A stretch of 64,000 nucleotides of DNA, taken from the NCBI RefSeq assembly GCF_003074055.1, contig NZ_CP029043.1, positions 496,001-560,000 of the forward strand, in the 5' to 3' direction. A model generated the notes under the pieces. The model made no database searches. It saw nothing but the letters and a program-made list of their open reading frames with translations, and was not told the DNA's origin. Made by a program: the position numbers and the translations under genes. Origin of the DNA: Streptomyces nigra. GTDB lineage: Bacteria; Actinomycetota; Actinomycetes; Streptomycetales; Streptomycetaceae. Shown piece by piece: positions 42,876 to 54,287 of this stretch. The number at the start of each line of letters is the position of its first letter. Position 1 is the first letter of the stretch.

Positions 42876-44039
42876 TCACAGCGACGAGGACGCCGTATCC
42901 GGGCCCGTGGAGGCGGAGCCCGTGGTGGTCGTCGTACCGCCGTCCGGGGGCGGCTGCGAGGTGGTGGTCCCCGGCTCGGGCTCGGTGGTCGTCGGCTCGG
43001 ACGTCTCGGTCTCCGGTGTCGACGTCCCCGGTGTGGAGGTGCCGGGGGTCTTCGGCGTCTCCGTGCCCGGTGAGGTCGGCGGGGACACGCTCACCGACGG
43101 GGAGGGCTTCGCCGGGCGCTCGGTCTTCTTGTCCTTGTCGACGTCGTCGCCGGGCTTGCGGGCGATCCACTCGTCGTGCTCGTCGTCGTAGATGACGAAC
43201 TCGTCGACGGGTTCCTTCGCGGGCATCACCATGACGACCTCGGAGGAGCGGAAGCCGGGCCAGGAGTCCCCGGTGTGGCGGACCGTGCCCTTCTGCGGGA
43301 CCGGCGGGGTCAGCGGGTTGCCGCAGGCGCACCGCGCCCGGGGCACGCCCTTGTCGTCGACGAGGACGGCGGTGCCGGCCTGGAGGACGGCCTGGTAGCT
43401 GGTGGCGACGCCGTCCTTGTAGCCGTGGTTGGTGACGCGGGTGTCCAGACGCAGCTGCACGGGCGTCAGGGAGCGCAGATAGTCGGGCACACGGGACGGT
43501 TCGACATGGGCGACGGAGGCGAACGCCTTGTTCTTGTCGGGGTCGTCCCGGAGGAAGCGGATCTGCTTCTCGACGTCGCAGCTGGCCACGTCACGGGTGC
43601 CGCCGTAGAGGCCGGCGGCGCCGCCGTCGACTCCGCGCACGGCGTTCGACGGTGCGGACTCGGTGGCCGCGGACGGGGTGGCGCGCTCGGTGGTGCTGTC
43701 CTTCGCCGTGGACTCGGTGAAGGGGTCGGGGCCCTCCTTGTCGGCGGCCTGGAGGAAGACCTCGCCGTCGGCGGCGGCGGTGTCGCTCGAGCCGCCGCCG
43801 CCCCGGGAGAGCACCACGGCGACGACGACGGCGGCCACGACGACGGCGGTGATGACCGCGATCCGGGGCACGGACCGCCACCACGGCTGGGGGCCGGGGC
43901 CGCCCGGCGTACCGCCGCCACCGCCGCCGCCTCCGGACGGGGGCTGGGAGGGAGGTCCCGAGGGTGGCTCGGAGGGACCCGACAGGGGGCCCGAAGGCGG
44001 TCCTGTGGGGCGGCCGGACGACGGAGGGTCGACGCTCAC
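42876..44039 (-). CDS. DUF6777-like single-pass membrane protein
   Basis: A 387-residue protein from GTG 44039. The first ~50 residues are a Gly/Pro/Ser-rich cytoplasmic stretch; ~58-78 form a membrane helix (IAVITAVVVAAVVVAVVLS). The extracellular part holds a globular region with Cys pairs (VASCDVEKQIRFLRDD, RARCACGNPLTPPVP) and ends in a ~90-residue Ser/Thr/Pro linker. It matches the DUF6777 family as I recall. A kinase and FHA exporter lie nearby, so a role in envelope signalling is possible. It diverges from the streptophobe gene at 44276. Confidence 0.75.
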   Translation of the reverse strand: MSVDPPSSGRPTGPPSGPLSGPSEPPSGPPSQPPSGGGGGGGGTPGGPGPQPWWRSVPRIAVITAVVVAAVVVAVVLSRGGGGSSDTAAADGEVFLQAADKEGPDPFTESTAKDSTTERATPSAATESAPSNAVRGVDGGAAGLYGGTRDVASCDVEKQIRFLRDDPDKNKAFASVAHVEPSRVPDYLRSLTPVQLRLDTRVTNHGYKDGVATSYQAVLQAGTAVLVDDKGVPRARCACGNPLTPPVPQKGTVRHTGDSWPGFRSSEVVMVMPAKEPVDEFVIYDDEHDEWIARKPGDDVDKDKKTERPAKPSPSVSVSPPTSPGTETPKTPGTSTPGTSTPETETSEPTTTEPEPGTTTSQPPPDGGTTTTTGSASTGPDTASSSL

Positions 44040-44275
44040 GAGGCCTTCTTCCCGACGCGGGCTCCCGCGGGGCACCGGCGGCGCATCGCCCGCGCGGTCC
44101 CGCGACGACGGAGCACGCAGTGCCGCTCTTGTCGCAGTTCCTACGTTCAGCTGTACTTAGCCTGTTTCGCAGTCCTTCGTTCCCATTCTGTGCTCCGGCT
44201 CGGCAGGGCTCGCAAGCGGACGCGGACGGCTCTCCCGGCGGGCGCGGCACCGGGGTGCTGCTTAGCGTGGGCAGG

Positions 44276-45574
44276 GTGAGCACGCAGAGTCCCTCCCGTC
44301 CGGTCGTCGCCGCCCACGGCTGGGTGCAGGCCCTCCTCGTGGTGCTGGCGACGGCCGTCGCGATGGGGGTGGTCGCCGCCCTGGGACTGTGGGCGGCCGG
44401 GGCGGCGGATCTGCCGGAAGGCGCCTTCCCCCGGGTCGTCGCCGCGACGGTCGTGACGGCGGTCGGCGGCACCGTCGAACTCACCGGCAGCGCCGGAGGT
44501 CTGGCCGAGTCGGACGCCGAGCTGACGGTGATCCCGCTGTCCGTGACGGTCACCGGCGCCCTGGTGCTGGCGGCCGGGTTCCTGCGGCCGCTGCGGCACC
44601 GGGCGGTCGCGGGCGCCGGGGAACTGGCGGGCTGGGCGGGCCGGATCGCCGTCCTGTGGGTGCTCGCGCTGCTGGCGCTGTCGTTCGGGGCACGCCAGAC
44701 CTTCACTCTCTCGCTGAGCGACCTCGGCGAGGACGCACTCGGCGATCTGGGGGACCTGTTCGGCATCGAACCGAAGGTCGGCTTCACGACCGACGTGGGG
44801 CTGACCGTCGTCTTCGGCACGCTCTGGCTGCTGGGAGTGCTGGCGCTGGCGCTGCTGGTCGCGCGTGGCGCCCCGCTGCCGGCCGGACTGCTGCGCTTCC
44901 AGGAGTCGGTGCGCCCGGCCGCGTACGCCATGGTGGTGCTGCTCCTCGCGTACGTCGCCCTGGGCTTTGTGATCGGTCTGGTGGTGGCCGCGACACGGGG
45001 CCATGTGGCGGAGACGTTCGCGGTGCTGCTGCTCGGGCTGCCGAACCTGGTGTGGCTAGCGCTGACCATCGGGCTCGGCGCGACCTGGAACGGCAGGGTG
45101 GAGGGGCCGTTCGGGCTGCCCATGCCGCATGTCCTCGACGAGGTGCTGCGCGGTCAGGACGTGTCGGAGGTCAACCTGCGCACGCTCGCCGAGCAGGACG
45201 GCCGGGTGTGGTGGCTGCTCGTCGTCGACGCGGTGCTGCTGCTGGCCGCCGCCGTCGTGATGGCCCGGCGTTCACCCGCCCGGGTGCGGCCCTGGCAGCA
45301 CGCGGTGCACATGGCGGTCGCGCTGGCGCTCACGGTGCTGATGATCTGCCTGGTCGGCCGGATCTCCGCACGCTACGGCCTCTCCGTCCTCGGCATCGGC
45401 GACCTGGGCGGCGGCCTGTCCGGCGAGCTCTTCCTGAGACCTCAGATCTGGACCGCGCTGGGCCTGGCCCTGCTGTGGGGGCTGGTCATGGGCTTCCTCG
45501 GCGGGTTGCTGGCCGTCCGGCTGCGGCATCGCGGTGAGGTGCCGGCGGCGTCGGGCGGCGCGGCCGGGCGCTGA
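44276..45574 (+). CDS. streptophobe-family polytopic membrane protein
   Basis: A 432-residue membrane protein from GTG 44276, with about eight to ten hydrophobic helices (for example QALLVVLATAVAMGVVAALG near 15 and LLLAYVALGFVIGLVVAA near 215). It fits the streptophobe family, found mainly in Streptomyces, of unknown function. The acidic loop SLSDLGEDALGDLGDLFG (~145-162) is soluble and may face outside. The gene is convergent with a Ser/Thr kinase gene (18 bases between stops) and divergent from the DUF6777 gene, an order that suggests a conserved membrane signalling block. Confidence 0.78.
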   Translation: MSTQSPSRPVVAAHGWVQALLVVLATAVAMGVVAALGLWAAGAADLPEGAFPRVVAATVVTAVGGTVELTGSAGGLAESDAELTVIPLSVTVTGALVLAAGFLRPLRHRAVAGAGELAGWAGRIAVLWVLALLALSFGARQTFTLSLSDLGEDALGDLGDLFGIEPKVGFTTDVGLTVVFGTLWLLGVLALALLVARGAPLPAGLLRFQESVRPAAYAMVVLLLAYVALGFVIGLVVAATRGHVAETFAVLLLGLPNLVWLALTIGLGATWNGRVEGPFGLPMPHVLDEVLRGQDVSEVNLRTLAEQDGRVWWLLVVDAVLLLAAAVVMARRSPARVRPWQHAVHMAVALALTVLMICLVGRISARYGLSVLGIGDLGGGLSGELFLRPQIWTALGLALLWGLVMGFLGGLLAVRLRHRGEVPAASGGAAGR

Positions 45575-45592
45575 GCACGCCGACCGTACGGC

Positions 45593-46639
45593 TCAGCGGC
45601 GGTACACGGGGTGTGCCCATGCCGGGGGCTCCGGTGGCGGGGCCATCGGGCGTCCGGCGCCGGTGGCGTCCCGGAGGCCGGGGTGGTGCTGCGGCGCCGG
45701 GGTCTCGCGTGGATGGGCGACGTCCACGTCCACCCGGGTCGGCGGGTGGGCCGCCCGGCTGCCACCGGCCACCGCCGCGCGCAGTTCGGCGACGAAGGCG
45801 AGGCAGGAGTCCTGGCGGTCGTCGGGGCTCTTGGCCAGCGCCGAGGCGAACACGGCGTCCACGGCCGGGTCGAGGTCGGGGCGTGCCTCGGTCAGCGGGG
45901 GCGGCTCGTCGTACTGGTGCGCCCACAGCAGGGCCATGTCGTCGTCGCGCTGGAAGGGCGGCCGCGTGGCCAGGCACTCGTAGACCACGCCGGCGAACCC
46001 GTAGACGTCGCAGCGCGCGTCCACCGGCTTGCCGGAGATCTGCTCGGGGGCGACGTAGTCGAGGGTGCCGACGAACTGGCCCACGGTCGTGAAGCCGGTG
46101 AGGGACAGCGACTTCTTCGTCAGCCCGAAGTCGGTGAGGTAGGCGTGCTCGGGGTGGTCGCTGTCGGTGCCGCGCGCCACGAGGATGTTGCCGGGTTTGA
46201 CGTCCCGGTGGACGAGGCCGTTCTCGTGGGCCGCGTCGAGGGCGGACGCCACCTGGGCGGCGATCCGCAGGGCCGTCGGGGGCGGCAACGGCCCCTGCTG
46301 GTCCAGCAGGTGGCGCAGATCGCTGCCGGCGACGTACCGCATGGCGATGTACAGCACGCCGTCCGTCTCGCCCGCCTCGAAGACCGGCACGATGTGCGGG
46401 TGGTCGATCGCGGCGGCCGCGCGGGACTCATGGGTGAAGCGGCGCCGGAAGGTGTCGTTGCGGGCGAGTTCGGGGGCCAGCAGTTTCAGTGCGACGGTGC
46501 GCTCCAGGCGCAGGTCCCGGGCCCGGTAGACCACGGCCATCCCGCCGCGGCCGATCTCGCGCTCGATGCGGTAGCCGGCGACCTGCCGTCCGATCAGCTC
46601 GGAGGGCCGTCCCGAGAACAGGCTGGTCTCACGGGCCAT
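45593..46639 (-). CDS. Ser/Thr protein kinase (PknB-type catalytic domain)
   Basis: A 348-residue soluble kinase. Gly-loop IGRGGMAVVYRA (~29-40), ATP Lys in VALKLLAPEL, catalytic HRDVKPGN, DFG in YLTDFGLTKK, and the APE region DYVAPEQISG are all intact, so it is active-looking. There is no membrane helix or PASTA domain; the ~60-residue C-terminal tail is Pro/His-rich and may be a docking region. Its start overlaps the preceding gene by 11 bases, and it is the last gene of a three-gene operon with an FHA-ABC exporter, which binds phosphothreonine and is the natural substrate candidate. Confidence 0.93.
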   Translation of the reverse strand: MARETSLFSGRPSELIGRQVAGYRIEREIGRGGMAVVYRARDLRLERTVALKLLAPELARNDTFRRRFTHESRAAAAIDHPHIVPVFEAGETDGVLYIAMRYVAGSDLRHLLDQQGPLPPPTALRIAAQVASALDAAHENGLVHRDVKPGNILVARGTDSDHPEHAYLTDFGLTKKSLSLTGFTTVGQFVGTLDYVAPEQISGKPVDARCDVYGFAGVVYECLATRPPFQRDDDMALLWAHQYDEPPPLTEARPDLDPAVDAVFASALAKSPDDRQDSCLAFVAELRAAVAGGSRAAHPPTRVDVDVAHPRETPAPQHHPGLRDATGAGRPMAPPPEPPAWAHPVYRR

Positions 46640-47174
46640 CGGGCGTCACGACCTGGGTCGGGGCGTGCCCGGGCTCGGCCCGTGCGTGGGGCGTGTCGTC
46701 CGGGGCGTACGTGCTCATCCTGGCGCCGTCCGCGTACACCCACCGCTCGTGCTCGGTGTCGTACAGCCACACGGACTCGCCGTCGACGACGATGCCGACG
46801 CGGACGCCGTGGGTGCGGGCGTGGAAGCCCTCGCCGTCCAGGCCGCCGGCGGCCAGTTCCTCGACGGCGGCGCGGTAGCCGGCGAGCGCCCGTTCGACGC
46901 GGGCGAGCAGGGGGCGCGGATCGGCGGTACGGGCGAGCGGGCCGGTGCCCGCGGTGGGCGGGTCCTGCGGCACGGCGACCAGACAGCGGGCGTCGACCCA
47001 GGCGGACCAGCCGTTGGCGCACAGCACATGCCCCCAGTCGCCGCGGCGTTCGACGAGCTGGACCGGCAGCAGCGCGTCGAGGGCCACGGTGGGCCGTTCG
47101 GGGTCCGGGGTCTCCCAGGCGGACAGGCCGTGCCGGGGGACGACGTGGGTGGGGCGGAAGCCGGGTGTTGCCAT
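46629..47174 (-). CDS. SH3-like-domain hypothetical between kinase and FHA-ABC exporter
   Basis: A 181-residue soluble protein. Residues ~5-70 look like a bacterial SH3 fold ([20 protein letters not shown], then [20 protein letters not shown]). Residues ~90-150 hold a short helical segment and a beta hairpin ([20 protein letters not shown]). ATG 47174 lies 7 bases downstream of the exporter stop, and its 3' end overlaps the kinase start, so all three genes are co-translated. It could be a scaffold or a substrate of the kinase. Confidence 0.78.
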   Translation of the reverse strand: MATPGFRPTHVVPRHGLSAWETPDPERPTVALDALLPVQLVERRGDWGHVLCANGWSAWVDARCLVAVPQDPPTAGTGPLARTADPRPLLARVERALAGYRAAVEELAAGGLDGEGFHARTHGVRVGIVVDGESVWLYDTEHERWVYADGARMSTYAPDDTPHARAEPGHAPTQVVTPDGP

Positions 47175-47181
47175 CGGGCGC

Positions 47182-49527
47182 CTACTTCCGCATCACGACG
47201 GGTTCGCGCCGGCGCAGCAGCCGGGAGACGAGGAAGCCGAAGATCAGCGAGAGCACCACCAGCATGCCGATGTTGAACAGCCAGATCCCCGCCGAATGTT
47301 CGAACAGCGGGTCGCCGGTGAGGTCGCCCGGCACGATCCGGGACAGCTCGACGGTGCCGGCCATGGCGCCGAGCGCCCAGCGCGAGGGCACCAGCCAGGA
47401 CAGCTGTTCCAGACCGGGCACGCCGTGCAGTTGGAGCAGCGCGCCGCAGAAGACGACCTGGACGATGGCGAGCAGCACCAGCAGCGGCATCGTCACCTCC
47501 TCCTTGCGCACCAGGGCGGAGACGACGAGTCCGAGCATCATCGCGGTGAACGCGAGCAGGGCGACGGCGATGATGATCTCCACGAGGGGAGGCAGCAGCA
47601 CGCCTTCGCCACGCGGCGCGTTGAGGTCGACGCCGAGCAGGGCGACCAGGGTGAGGACGACGGCCTGGAGCACGGTGATCGTCCCGAGGACCACCACCTT
47701 GGACATCAGGTACGCCGATCTGGACAGGCCGACGGCCCGTTCCCGCTGGTAGATGACGCGTTCCTTGACGAGTTCGCGCACGGCGTTCGCCGCGCCGGTC
47801 AGGACGCCGCCGACGCACAGGATGAGCAGCGCGTTCATCGCCGTCTCCTGGGTCAGTCTGCTGCCGGCGAGGGCGCGGGCCATGACCCCCATCACGAACG
47901 GCAGGGCGATCATGATGATGAGGAAGGTGCGGTCGGCGCTGAGCGCGGCGGCGTAGCGGCGGATCAGGGTGCGCAGCTGGGCGCCGCGGCTGCGGGGTCT
48001 GGGCGGCGGGGTGATGACGACGGGGTCGGCGCGGTCCTGCCGGGGCTGCCCGGTGGCGTCGGTGATGTACCGGCGGTGCTGGGGGGAGACGCGGTAGTCG
48101 CCGGCCCAGTCCCGGTCCCGGTCGCGTTCGAACGCCTCGAAGGCCTCCGGCCAGTGGTCGAACCCGAAGTAGTCCAGGGCCTCGTCGGGCGGTCCGTAGT
48201 AGGCGATGCGTCCGCCGGGGGCGAGGACGAGGAGCCGGTCGCAGACGTCGAGGCTGAGCACGCTGTGGGTGACGACGATGACGGTGCGGCCGTCGTCGGC
48301 GAGGCCGCGCAGCATGTGCATCACGGAGCGGTCCATGCCGGGGTCGAGTCCGGAGGTCGGCTCGTCGAGGAACAGCAGCGACGGCTTGGTCAGCAGTTCC
48401 AGGGCGACGCTGACGCGTTTGCGCTGGCCGCCGGAGAGGCTGTGCACGGGCTGCCCGGCGCGCTGCTCCAGGCCGAGTTCGTGGATGACCTCGTCGACCC
48501 GGGCCCGGCGTTCGGCCTTGGCGGTGTCCTGCGGGAAGCGGAGTTCGGCGGCGTACGACAGGGCGCTGCGGACGGTGAGCTGGCCGTGCAGGATGTCGTC
48601 CTGCGGGACGAGGCCGATGCGCTGCCGCAGCTCGGCGTAGTCGTGGTAGAGGTCGCGGCCGTCGTAGAGGACGGTGCCGTGGTCGGCGGGGCGCTGTCCG
48701 GTGAGGGCGTTGAGGAGGGTGGACTTGCCGGCGCCGCTCGGGCCGACGACGGCGAGCAGGCACTTCTCCCCCACCGGGAAGGAGACGTGGTCGAGCAGGG
48801 TCTTGCGGCCGTGGTCGACGGCGACGGCGAGGTCCTGCACCTCCAGGGACACCTCACCGGTGTCGACGTACTCCTGGAGCTGGTCGCCGACCAGGCAGAA
48901 CGCGGAGTGGCCGATGCCGACGATGTCGCCCTCGGCGATGGGGGAGGTGGTGACCGGAGTGCCGTTCAGATAGGTGCCGTTGTGGCTGCCCAGGTCGGTG
49001 ATCTCGTAGGTCCCGTCGGGCAGGGCGCGCAGCTCGGCGTGGTGGCGGGAGACGATCAGGTCGTCGACGACGAGGTCGTTGTCGGCGGCGCGGCCGACGC
49101 GGATGGTCCGGGTGGGCAGCGGCCGGACGTTGGTGGGCTGCCGGAAGGTGCCGGTGCGGCTGGGCATGGACACGGCCGAGGGGCGCTCGGGCGTGGCGGC
49201 CGGGGCGGGGCGGTCGAGCAGGACGGCCCGGGGTCCGTCGGCGGGGTTGCCGAAGCGGATGACGGTGCCGGGGCCGACGTCGCGGTGGTCGACGCGGTGC
49301 CCGTCGGTGTAGGTGCCGTTGGTGCTGTTCTCGTCGTCGAGGGTCCAGTGGCCGTCCTCGGGGCGCAGCACGGCGTGGTGCCAGGAGACCCGGGCGTCGT
49401 CGATGACGACGTCGCTGAGTGGGTCGCGTCCCACGTGGTAGTCCCGGCCCGGGGTCATCACGGTGGAGCCCGCCTCGGTCTCCAGGACCAGTACGGGCGC
49501 AGTCGGTGCGATCGAACGCTCCGCCAT
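47182..49527 (-). CDS. FHA-FHA-ABC exporter (ATPase fused to permease)
   Basis: A 781-residue fusion. FHA domain 1 covers ~28-95 ([20 protein letters not shown]), FHA domain 2 ~142-205 ([20 protein letters not shown]). The ABC ATPase spans ~228-440 with Walker [10 protein letters not shown] at 262-270, signature LSGGQRKR, and Walker [11 protein letters not shown]. The C-terminal ~280 residues are an ABC-2 type permease with six helices. The architecture is that of mycobacterial Rv1747, an exporter whose FHA domains bind kinase-phosphorylated Thr. The kinase in this operon probably regulates it. The substrate is unknown; lipids or wall precursors are suggested by Rv1747. Confidence 0.93.
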   Translation of the reverse strand: MAERSIAPTAPVLVLETEAGSTVMTPGRDYHVGRDPLSDVVIDDARVSWHHAVLRPEDGHWTLDDENSTNGTYTDGHRVDHRDVGPGTVIRFGNPADGPRAVLLDRPAPAATPERPSAVSMPSRTGTFRQPTNVRPLPTRTIRVGRAADNDLVVDDLIVSRHHAELRALPDGTYEITDLGSHNGTYLNGTPVTTSPIAEGDIVGIGHSAFCLVGDQLQEYVDTGEVSLEVQDLAVAVDHGRKTLLDHVSFPVGEKCLLAVVGPSGAGKSTLLNALTGQRPADHGTVLYDGRDLYHDYAELRQRIGLVPQDDILHGQLTVRSALSYAAELRFPQDTAKAERRARVDEVIHELGLEQRAGQPVHSLSGGQRKRVSVALELLTKPSLLFLDEPTSGLDPGMDRSVMHMLRGLADDGRTVIVVTHSVLSLDVCDRLLVLAPGGRIAYYGPPDEALDYFGFDHWPEAFEAFERDRDRDWAGDYRVSPQHRRYITDATGQPRQDRADPVVITPPPRPRSRGAQLRTLIRRYAAALSADRTFLIIMIALPFVMGVMARALAGSRLTQETAMNALLILCVGGVLTGAANAVRELVKERVIYQRERAVGLSRSAYLMSKVVVLGTITVLQAVVLTLVALLGVDLNAPRGEGVLLPPLVEIIIAVALLAFTAMMLGLVVSALVRKEEVTMPLLVLLAIVQVVFCGALLQLHGVPGLEQLSWLVPSRWALGAMAGTVELSRIVPGDLTGDPLFEHSAGIWLFNIGMLVVLSLIFGFLVSRLLRRREPVVMRK

Positions 49528-49594
49528 GCCAGGATTCTATCGATCTGTCCCGGTCTGCGCCTGGTCGTCGCGGGCCGGGGACGTCGGCGAGAGG

Positions 49595-50005
49595 TCAGCC
49601 GACGGGCACGATCAGGGCGGGGACGGTGCGCTGCATCCGGAGGGCGTCCACCGACTCGGCGAGCAGTTCGTACTCGGTGGTGTCGTCGCTCACGGCGATC
49701 CGCACCAGCCTGCCCGCCGCCAACTCGTCGGCGATCAGCTCCTGCCGGTCCAGGTCACCGCACCAGGAGCGCAGTACGGCGGGGACGTCGGGCACGGTGT
49801 CGGCGACCGGGACGAGCGCACCGGGAGGGATGTGCTCGGACTCCGGCCGCGGGTCTAATCGCTCCGCCATCCAGGACGCCCGGTCGCGCAGCCACCAAAG
49901 GGCCAGGGCGAGGGTGGGGGCCCGGTAGGTCCCGAGCGGTACACCGATCCGCCGCCCGTCGCAGACGCCGTACGCGGTCACATGGCAAAGGAACTCGTCG
50001 TGCAC
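49595..50005 (-). CDS. conserved hypothetical
   Basis: A 136-residue soluble protein. GTG 50005 follows GGGAGG, so the start is firm. It has an alpha/beta look with an N-terminal strand pair ([20 protein letters not shown]), a Trp-rich helix ([20 protein letters not shown]) and a C-terminal strand ([12 protein letters not shown]). No family is recognised. It follows the FHA-ABC gene on the same strand but 67 bases upstream of it, so it may be co-transcribed with the kinase operon. Confidence 0.7.
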   Translation of the reverse strand: MHDEFLCHVTAYGVCDGRRIGVPLGTYRAPTLALALWWLRDRASWMAERLDPRPESEHIPPGALVPVADTVPDVPAVLRSWCGDLDRQELIADELAAGRLVRIAVSDDTTEYELLAESVDALRMQRTVPALIVPVG

Positions 50006-50325
50006 GTAGCCTCCCCCGTGGTGCCGTGGTCGCCTGTCGGCGGACCTCGCTTTCCCGTGCGGCCCGTGAGCGGTGTGTGAGCGCGCCGTCGCCCCATGTG
50101 AAGCACCCTCGCTGTCGAGTATGTTCACTACTGAAACACTGTCACCATGACTTTCCGGCCAGTCTCCTGGCATATTCACGGCGGCTTCTGGCCGAAACGA
50201 GACGGAGACCTGGTCACCCCCCGGCGGGGGCCCGGGCGATGACTTCCGCACGGCGTGACGGTCTGTCTCTGCGAAGGCGGGAGGACCGCCCCGGTCGAGG
50301 AGACCGCCACGCCCCGGAGGACGCC
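50006..50325. other. divergent intergenic region (320 bp)
   Basis: An AT-richer patch at ~50100-50155 contains GTTCACTACTGAAAC (50123-50137), an imperfect inverted repeat, and is the most promoter-like piece. The rest is GC-rich with no good frame. GGAGG at 50317 is the Shine-Dalgarno of the DUF1905 gene. Confidence 0.45.
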
Positions 50326-50613
50326 ATGAGCACGCACACAGACCTGGACGCCGAGTTCACCGCCGTCCTGCGCAAGAGCCCCGCCGAAGGGGGCTGGACC
50401 TATGTGGTCTGGCCGCGGTCCGCCGCGTTCTTCGGCACCCGTGGACTGGTCAAGGTCCGCGGTACCGTCGACGGGCACCCGTTCCGCAGTTCGTTCATGG
50501 CGCTCGGGGACGGCACCCACAAGCTCCCCGTCAAGGCCGGGGTGCGCAAGGCCATCGGCAAGGAGGAGGGAGACACGGTCACCGTCCGCCTCATCGAGCG
50601 GATCGGCGCCTGA
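50326..50613 (+). CDS. DUF1905 domain protein
   Basis: A 95-residue single-domain DUF1905 protein, a small beta-barrel fold of unknown function. Landmarks are [19 protein letters not shown] and [20 protein letters not shown]. In other bacteria the domain is often fused to a YdeI-like OmdA domain; here it stands alone. ATG 50326 follows CCGGAGGA. It is convergent with the aldo/keto reductase gene, 18 bases apart. Confidence 0.88.
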   Translation: MSTHTDLDAEFTAVLRKSPAEGGWTYVVWPRSAAFFGTRGLVKVRGTVDGHPFRSSFMALGDGTHKLPVKAGVRKAIGKEEGDTVTVRLIERIGA

Positions 50614-50631
50614 GCCTCCCTCCCGTGCGGG

Positions 50632-51624
<993 letters not shown>

Positions 51625-51764
51625 CGCGACTCCAGAGGGGTGGGCACACGGGGAGGCGGCCCCGGTGTGAGCCGCCGTTCCGGTCGGCGTCCATGCTGTC
51701 GCGACCTGCGGGCAGTGGTCCAACAGGTAAATCAGATGGGATTCAGCGGCTAGGCTGCTCAATC

Positions 51765-52652
51765 ATGGAACTGCGCCATCTCCAGCACTTCGTGGCGGTC
51801 GCCGAGGACCAGCATTTCACCCGAGCGGCCGAACGCCTCATGGTGTCCCAGTCCGGCCTCTCGGCCTCCATCCGGGCCCTGGAGCGGGAGCTGCAGACGC
51901 CGCTGTTCGTGCGGACGACCCGCCGGGTGACGCTCACCCCGGCCGGGCGGGCCCTGCTGTGCGAGGCCGAGCGCATCCTGGCCCAGGTGCGGGCCGCGCA
52001 CGAGGCGGTGGCCGCGGTGCAAGGTGTGCTGCGCGGGATGCTGGCACTCGGCTCCGAGCAGTGCATCGCCGGTGTCCATGTGGCGGGGCTGCTCGCGGCC
52101 TTCCGGCGGGAGCACCCGGACGTGGAGATCTGCCTGCGGCAGGCGGGCTCCGGCGCGCTCGCGGAGGAGGTCGCGGCCGGGCGCCTCGACCTCGCCTTCG
52201 CCGTACGGACCGCGCAGGAGGAGACCGACCAGCTGCGAACCGTGCCGCTGACCAGCGAGCCCATGACCGTGCTGTGCCATCCGAGCCATCCGCTCGCCCT
52301 GACCGGCGCCGCCGTCACCCCCGAGGACCTCGGCGGGGAGGTGTTCGTCGACTTCCACCCGGACTGGGGTCCGCGCCGGGCCACCGACACCGTGTTCGCC
52401 GCCGCCGGGGTGCGCCGGACGGTCGCCCTGGAGGTCAACGACGTCCACGGGCTGCTCGACCTGGTCGACGAGAACCTGGGGATCGCCGTCGTGCCACGTC
52501 ACTTCCGGCACAAGCGCCCGTCGCTGACCGCCCTGCCGGTGAAGGGCGCGGGCGACACCGTGTACCAGACGGTCGCCCTGCTGCCGCCGGAGCAGGCCAC
52601 GAGTCCGGCCGCGCGGGCGCTCATGGGACTGCTCCAGACCGAGGGCGCCTGA
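51765..52652 (+). CDS. LysR-family transcriptional regulator
   Basis: A 295-residue LysR protein. The N-terminal winged HTH covers 1-60 ([20 protein letters not shown]), and the periplasmic-binding-like effector domain covers ~88-290. TAGGCT ends 8 bases before ATG 51765 and there is no Shine-Dalgarno, pointing to a leaderless transcript. It diverges from the YghZ-type reductase gene, the usual layout for LysR and its target. The inducer is unknown. Confidence 0.92.
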   Translation: MELRHLQHFVAVAEDQHFTRAAERLMVSQSGLSASIRALERELQTPLFVRTTRRVTLTPAGRALLCEAERILAQVRAAHEAVAAVQGVLRGMLALGSEQCIAGVHVAGLLAAFRREHPDVEICLRQAGSGALAEEVAAGRLDLAFAVRTAQEETDQLRTVPLTSEPMTVLCHPSHPLALTGAAVTPEDLGGEVFVDFHPDWGPRRATDTVFAAAGVRRTVALEVNDVHGLLDLVDENLGIAVVPRHFRHKRPSLTALPVKGAGDTVYQTVALLPPEQATSPAARALMGLLQTEGA

Positions 52653-52677
52653 CGGGGACATGCGCGATGGTGGACCC

Positions 52678-53187
52678 ATGCATGCGAAGGACATCCTCAT
52701 CGAGGGCTACGGCCGTATCCGCGAAGAGGTCCACGCGGCCGTCGAGGGCCTCGGCCCCGACCGGCTGAGCGCCCGCCCCTCCCCCGACGCCAATTCCATC
52801 GCCTGGCTGATCTGGCATCTCACCCGGATCCAGGACGATCACATCGCCGACGCCTTCGGGCTCGAACAGGTGTGGCTGGCACAGGACTGGCACCGTACGT
52901 TCGCGCTCGACCTGCCGCGCCACGACACCGGCTACGGACACACCTCCGCGAAGGTCGCCAAGGTCCAGGTGTCCTCGGGCGACCTGCTGACCGGTTACTA
53001 CGACGCCGTGCACGAGCAGTCCCTGGGCGTGCTGCGGACGGTGGCCGCCAAGGATCTGGAGCGCGTCGTCGACGAGCACTGGGACCCGCCGGTCACCCTG
53101 GGCGTCCGGCTGGTCAGCGTCCTGTCCGACGATCTCCAGCACGTCGGACAGGCCGCCTACGTCCGCGGGCTCCTTCAGAGCGCGTAG
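52678..53187 (+). CDS. DinB/DUF664-type mycothiol-dependent-like protein
   Basis: A 169-residue four-helix protein of the DinB/DUF664 superfamily. Metal-binding His candidates are in [17 protein letters not shown] (HLTRIQDDH) and [16 protein letters not shown]. In actinobacteria these proteins are often mycothiol-dependent transferases or isomerases. The long helical segment [20 protein letters not shown] is the third helix. ATG 52678 is chosen; its 3' end overlaps the convergent adenosine deaminase gene by 13 bases. The substrate is unknown. Confidence 0.82.
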   Translation: MHAKDILIEGYGRIREEVHAAVEGLGPDRLSARPSPDANSIAWLIWHLTRIQDDHIADAFGLEQVWLAQDWHRTFALDLPRHDTGYGHTSAKVAKVQVSSGDLLTGYYDAVHEQSLGVLRTVAAKDLERVVDEHWDPPVTLGVRLVSVLSDDLQHVGQAAYVRGLLQSA

Positions 53188-54239
53188 CCCGGGAGCACGA
53201 CGTCCTCCAGGAGGGCCTTGCGCTCGTCGAACGGGATGAACGCGCTCTTGACGGCGTTCACGGTGACCGTGCGCAGGTCATCGACCGTCCAGCCGGCCTC
53301 CTCGACCAGGAGCGTCATCTCGCGGGTCATCGTCGTGCCGGAGACGAGCCGGTTGTCGGTGTTGAGGGTGACCCGGAAGCCGAGGTCCTTGAGCGCGGTG
53401 ATCGGGTGCTCGGCGATCGAGGTGGCCGCGCCGGTCTGGAGGTTGGAGGTGGGGCACATCTCCAGCGCGACACGGCGGTCCCGCACCCATCCGGCGAGCC
53501 GGCCGAGCTTGCCGTCGACGATGTCCTCGGTGATCCGCACACCGTGGCCGATGCGCTGGGCGCCGCACACCTGCACGGCCTGGTGGATGCTCGGAAGGCC
53601 GTGCGCCTCGCCGGCGTGGATGGTGAAGGGCACGCTCTCGCGGCGCAGGTGCTGGAACGCGTCGAGGTGGTCGGCGGCCGGGAAGCCGTCCTCGGCCCCG
53701 GCGATGTCGAAGCCGACGACGCCGGAGTCCCGGAAGGCGACGGCCAGGTCGGCGGCCTCGCGCACCCGGTCGAACATCCGCATGCCGCACAGCAGCGTGC
53801 CCACCCGCACCGGGGTGCCGGCCGCGGCGGCCTTCGCCATACCGGCGGCCAGGCCCTCCTGGACGGTCTCCACGACCTCGGCCATGGTCAGCTCGCCCCG
53901 GGTGTTCAGCTCGGGGGCGTAGCGGACCTCGCCGTAGACGACGCCGTCGGCGGCGAGGTCGAGGACGTACTCCTCGGCGGTCCGCAGCAGGCCCTCGCGG
54001 GTCTGCATCACGGCGAGGGTGTGCTCGAAGGTCGCTATGTAGCGGACCAGGTCGCCGGAGTTCGCGGCCTCGAAGTACCAGGCGGCGAGCTCGTCCGGAT
54101 CGGTGGTGGGCAGGGTGTGCCCGATCTCCGCCGCGAGCTCCACCACGGTGGCGGGGCGCAGTCCGCCGTCGAGGTGGTCGTGCAGGACGGCCTTGGGAAG
54201 GCGGCGGATCACAGCGGCGTCTACGCGCGTAGCGGTCAT
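53175..54239 (-). CDS. add: adenosine deaminase
   Basis: A 354-residue metal-dependent purine deaminase that converts adenosine to inosine in the cytoplasm. The Zn-binding HDHLDGG is at residues ~20-26, [10 protein letters not shown] contains the third metal-binding His and the proton-donor Glu, RIGHG carries a catalytic His, and [10 protein letters not shown] contains the final metal Asp (in place of the common NTDDP). Length fits the family. ATG 54239 is used. It overlaps the DinB gene tail and lies just upstream of the glyoxalase-fold gene on the same strand. Confidence 0.93.
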   Translation of the reverse strand: MTATRVDAAVIRRLPKAVLHDHLDGGLRPATVVELAAEIGHTLPTTDPDELAAWYFEAANSGDLVRYIATFEHTLAVMQTREGLLRTAEEYVLDLAADGVVYGEVRYAPELNTRGELTMAEVVETVQEGLAAGMAKAAAAGTPVRVGTLLCGMRMFDRVREAADLAVAFRDSGVVGFDIAGAEDGFPAADHLDAFQHLRRESVPFTIHAGEAHGLPSIHQAVQVCGAQRIGHGVRITEDIVDGKLGRLAGWVRDRRVALEMCPTSNLQTGAATSIAEHPITALKDLGFRVTLNTDNRLVSGTTMTREMTLLVEEAGWTVDDLRTVTVNAVKSAFIPFDERKALLEDVVLPGYAL

Positions 54240-54287
54240 GGTGCGGTCTCTCTGGGTCGGGCGGGGTACGACGGAGGTACGGGCGGG

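Noticed and set aside
50123..50137. GTTCACTACTGAAAC as a defined operator
   Set aside because: It is imperfect and lacks a matching partner or regulator; kept only as part of the intergenic description.
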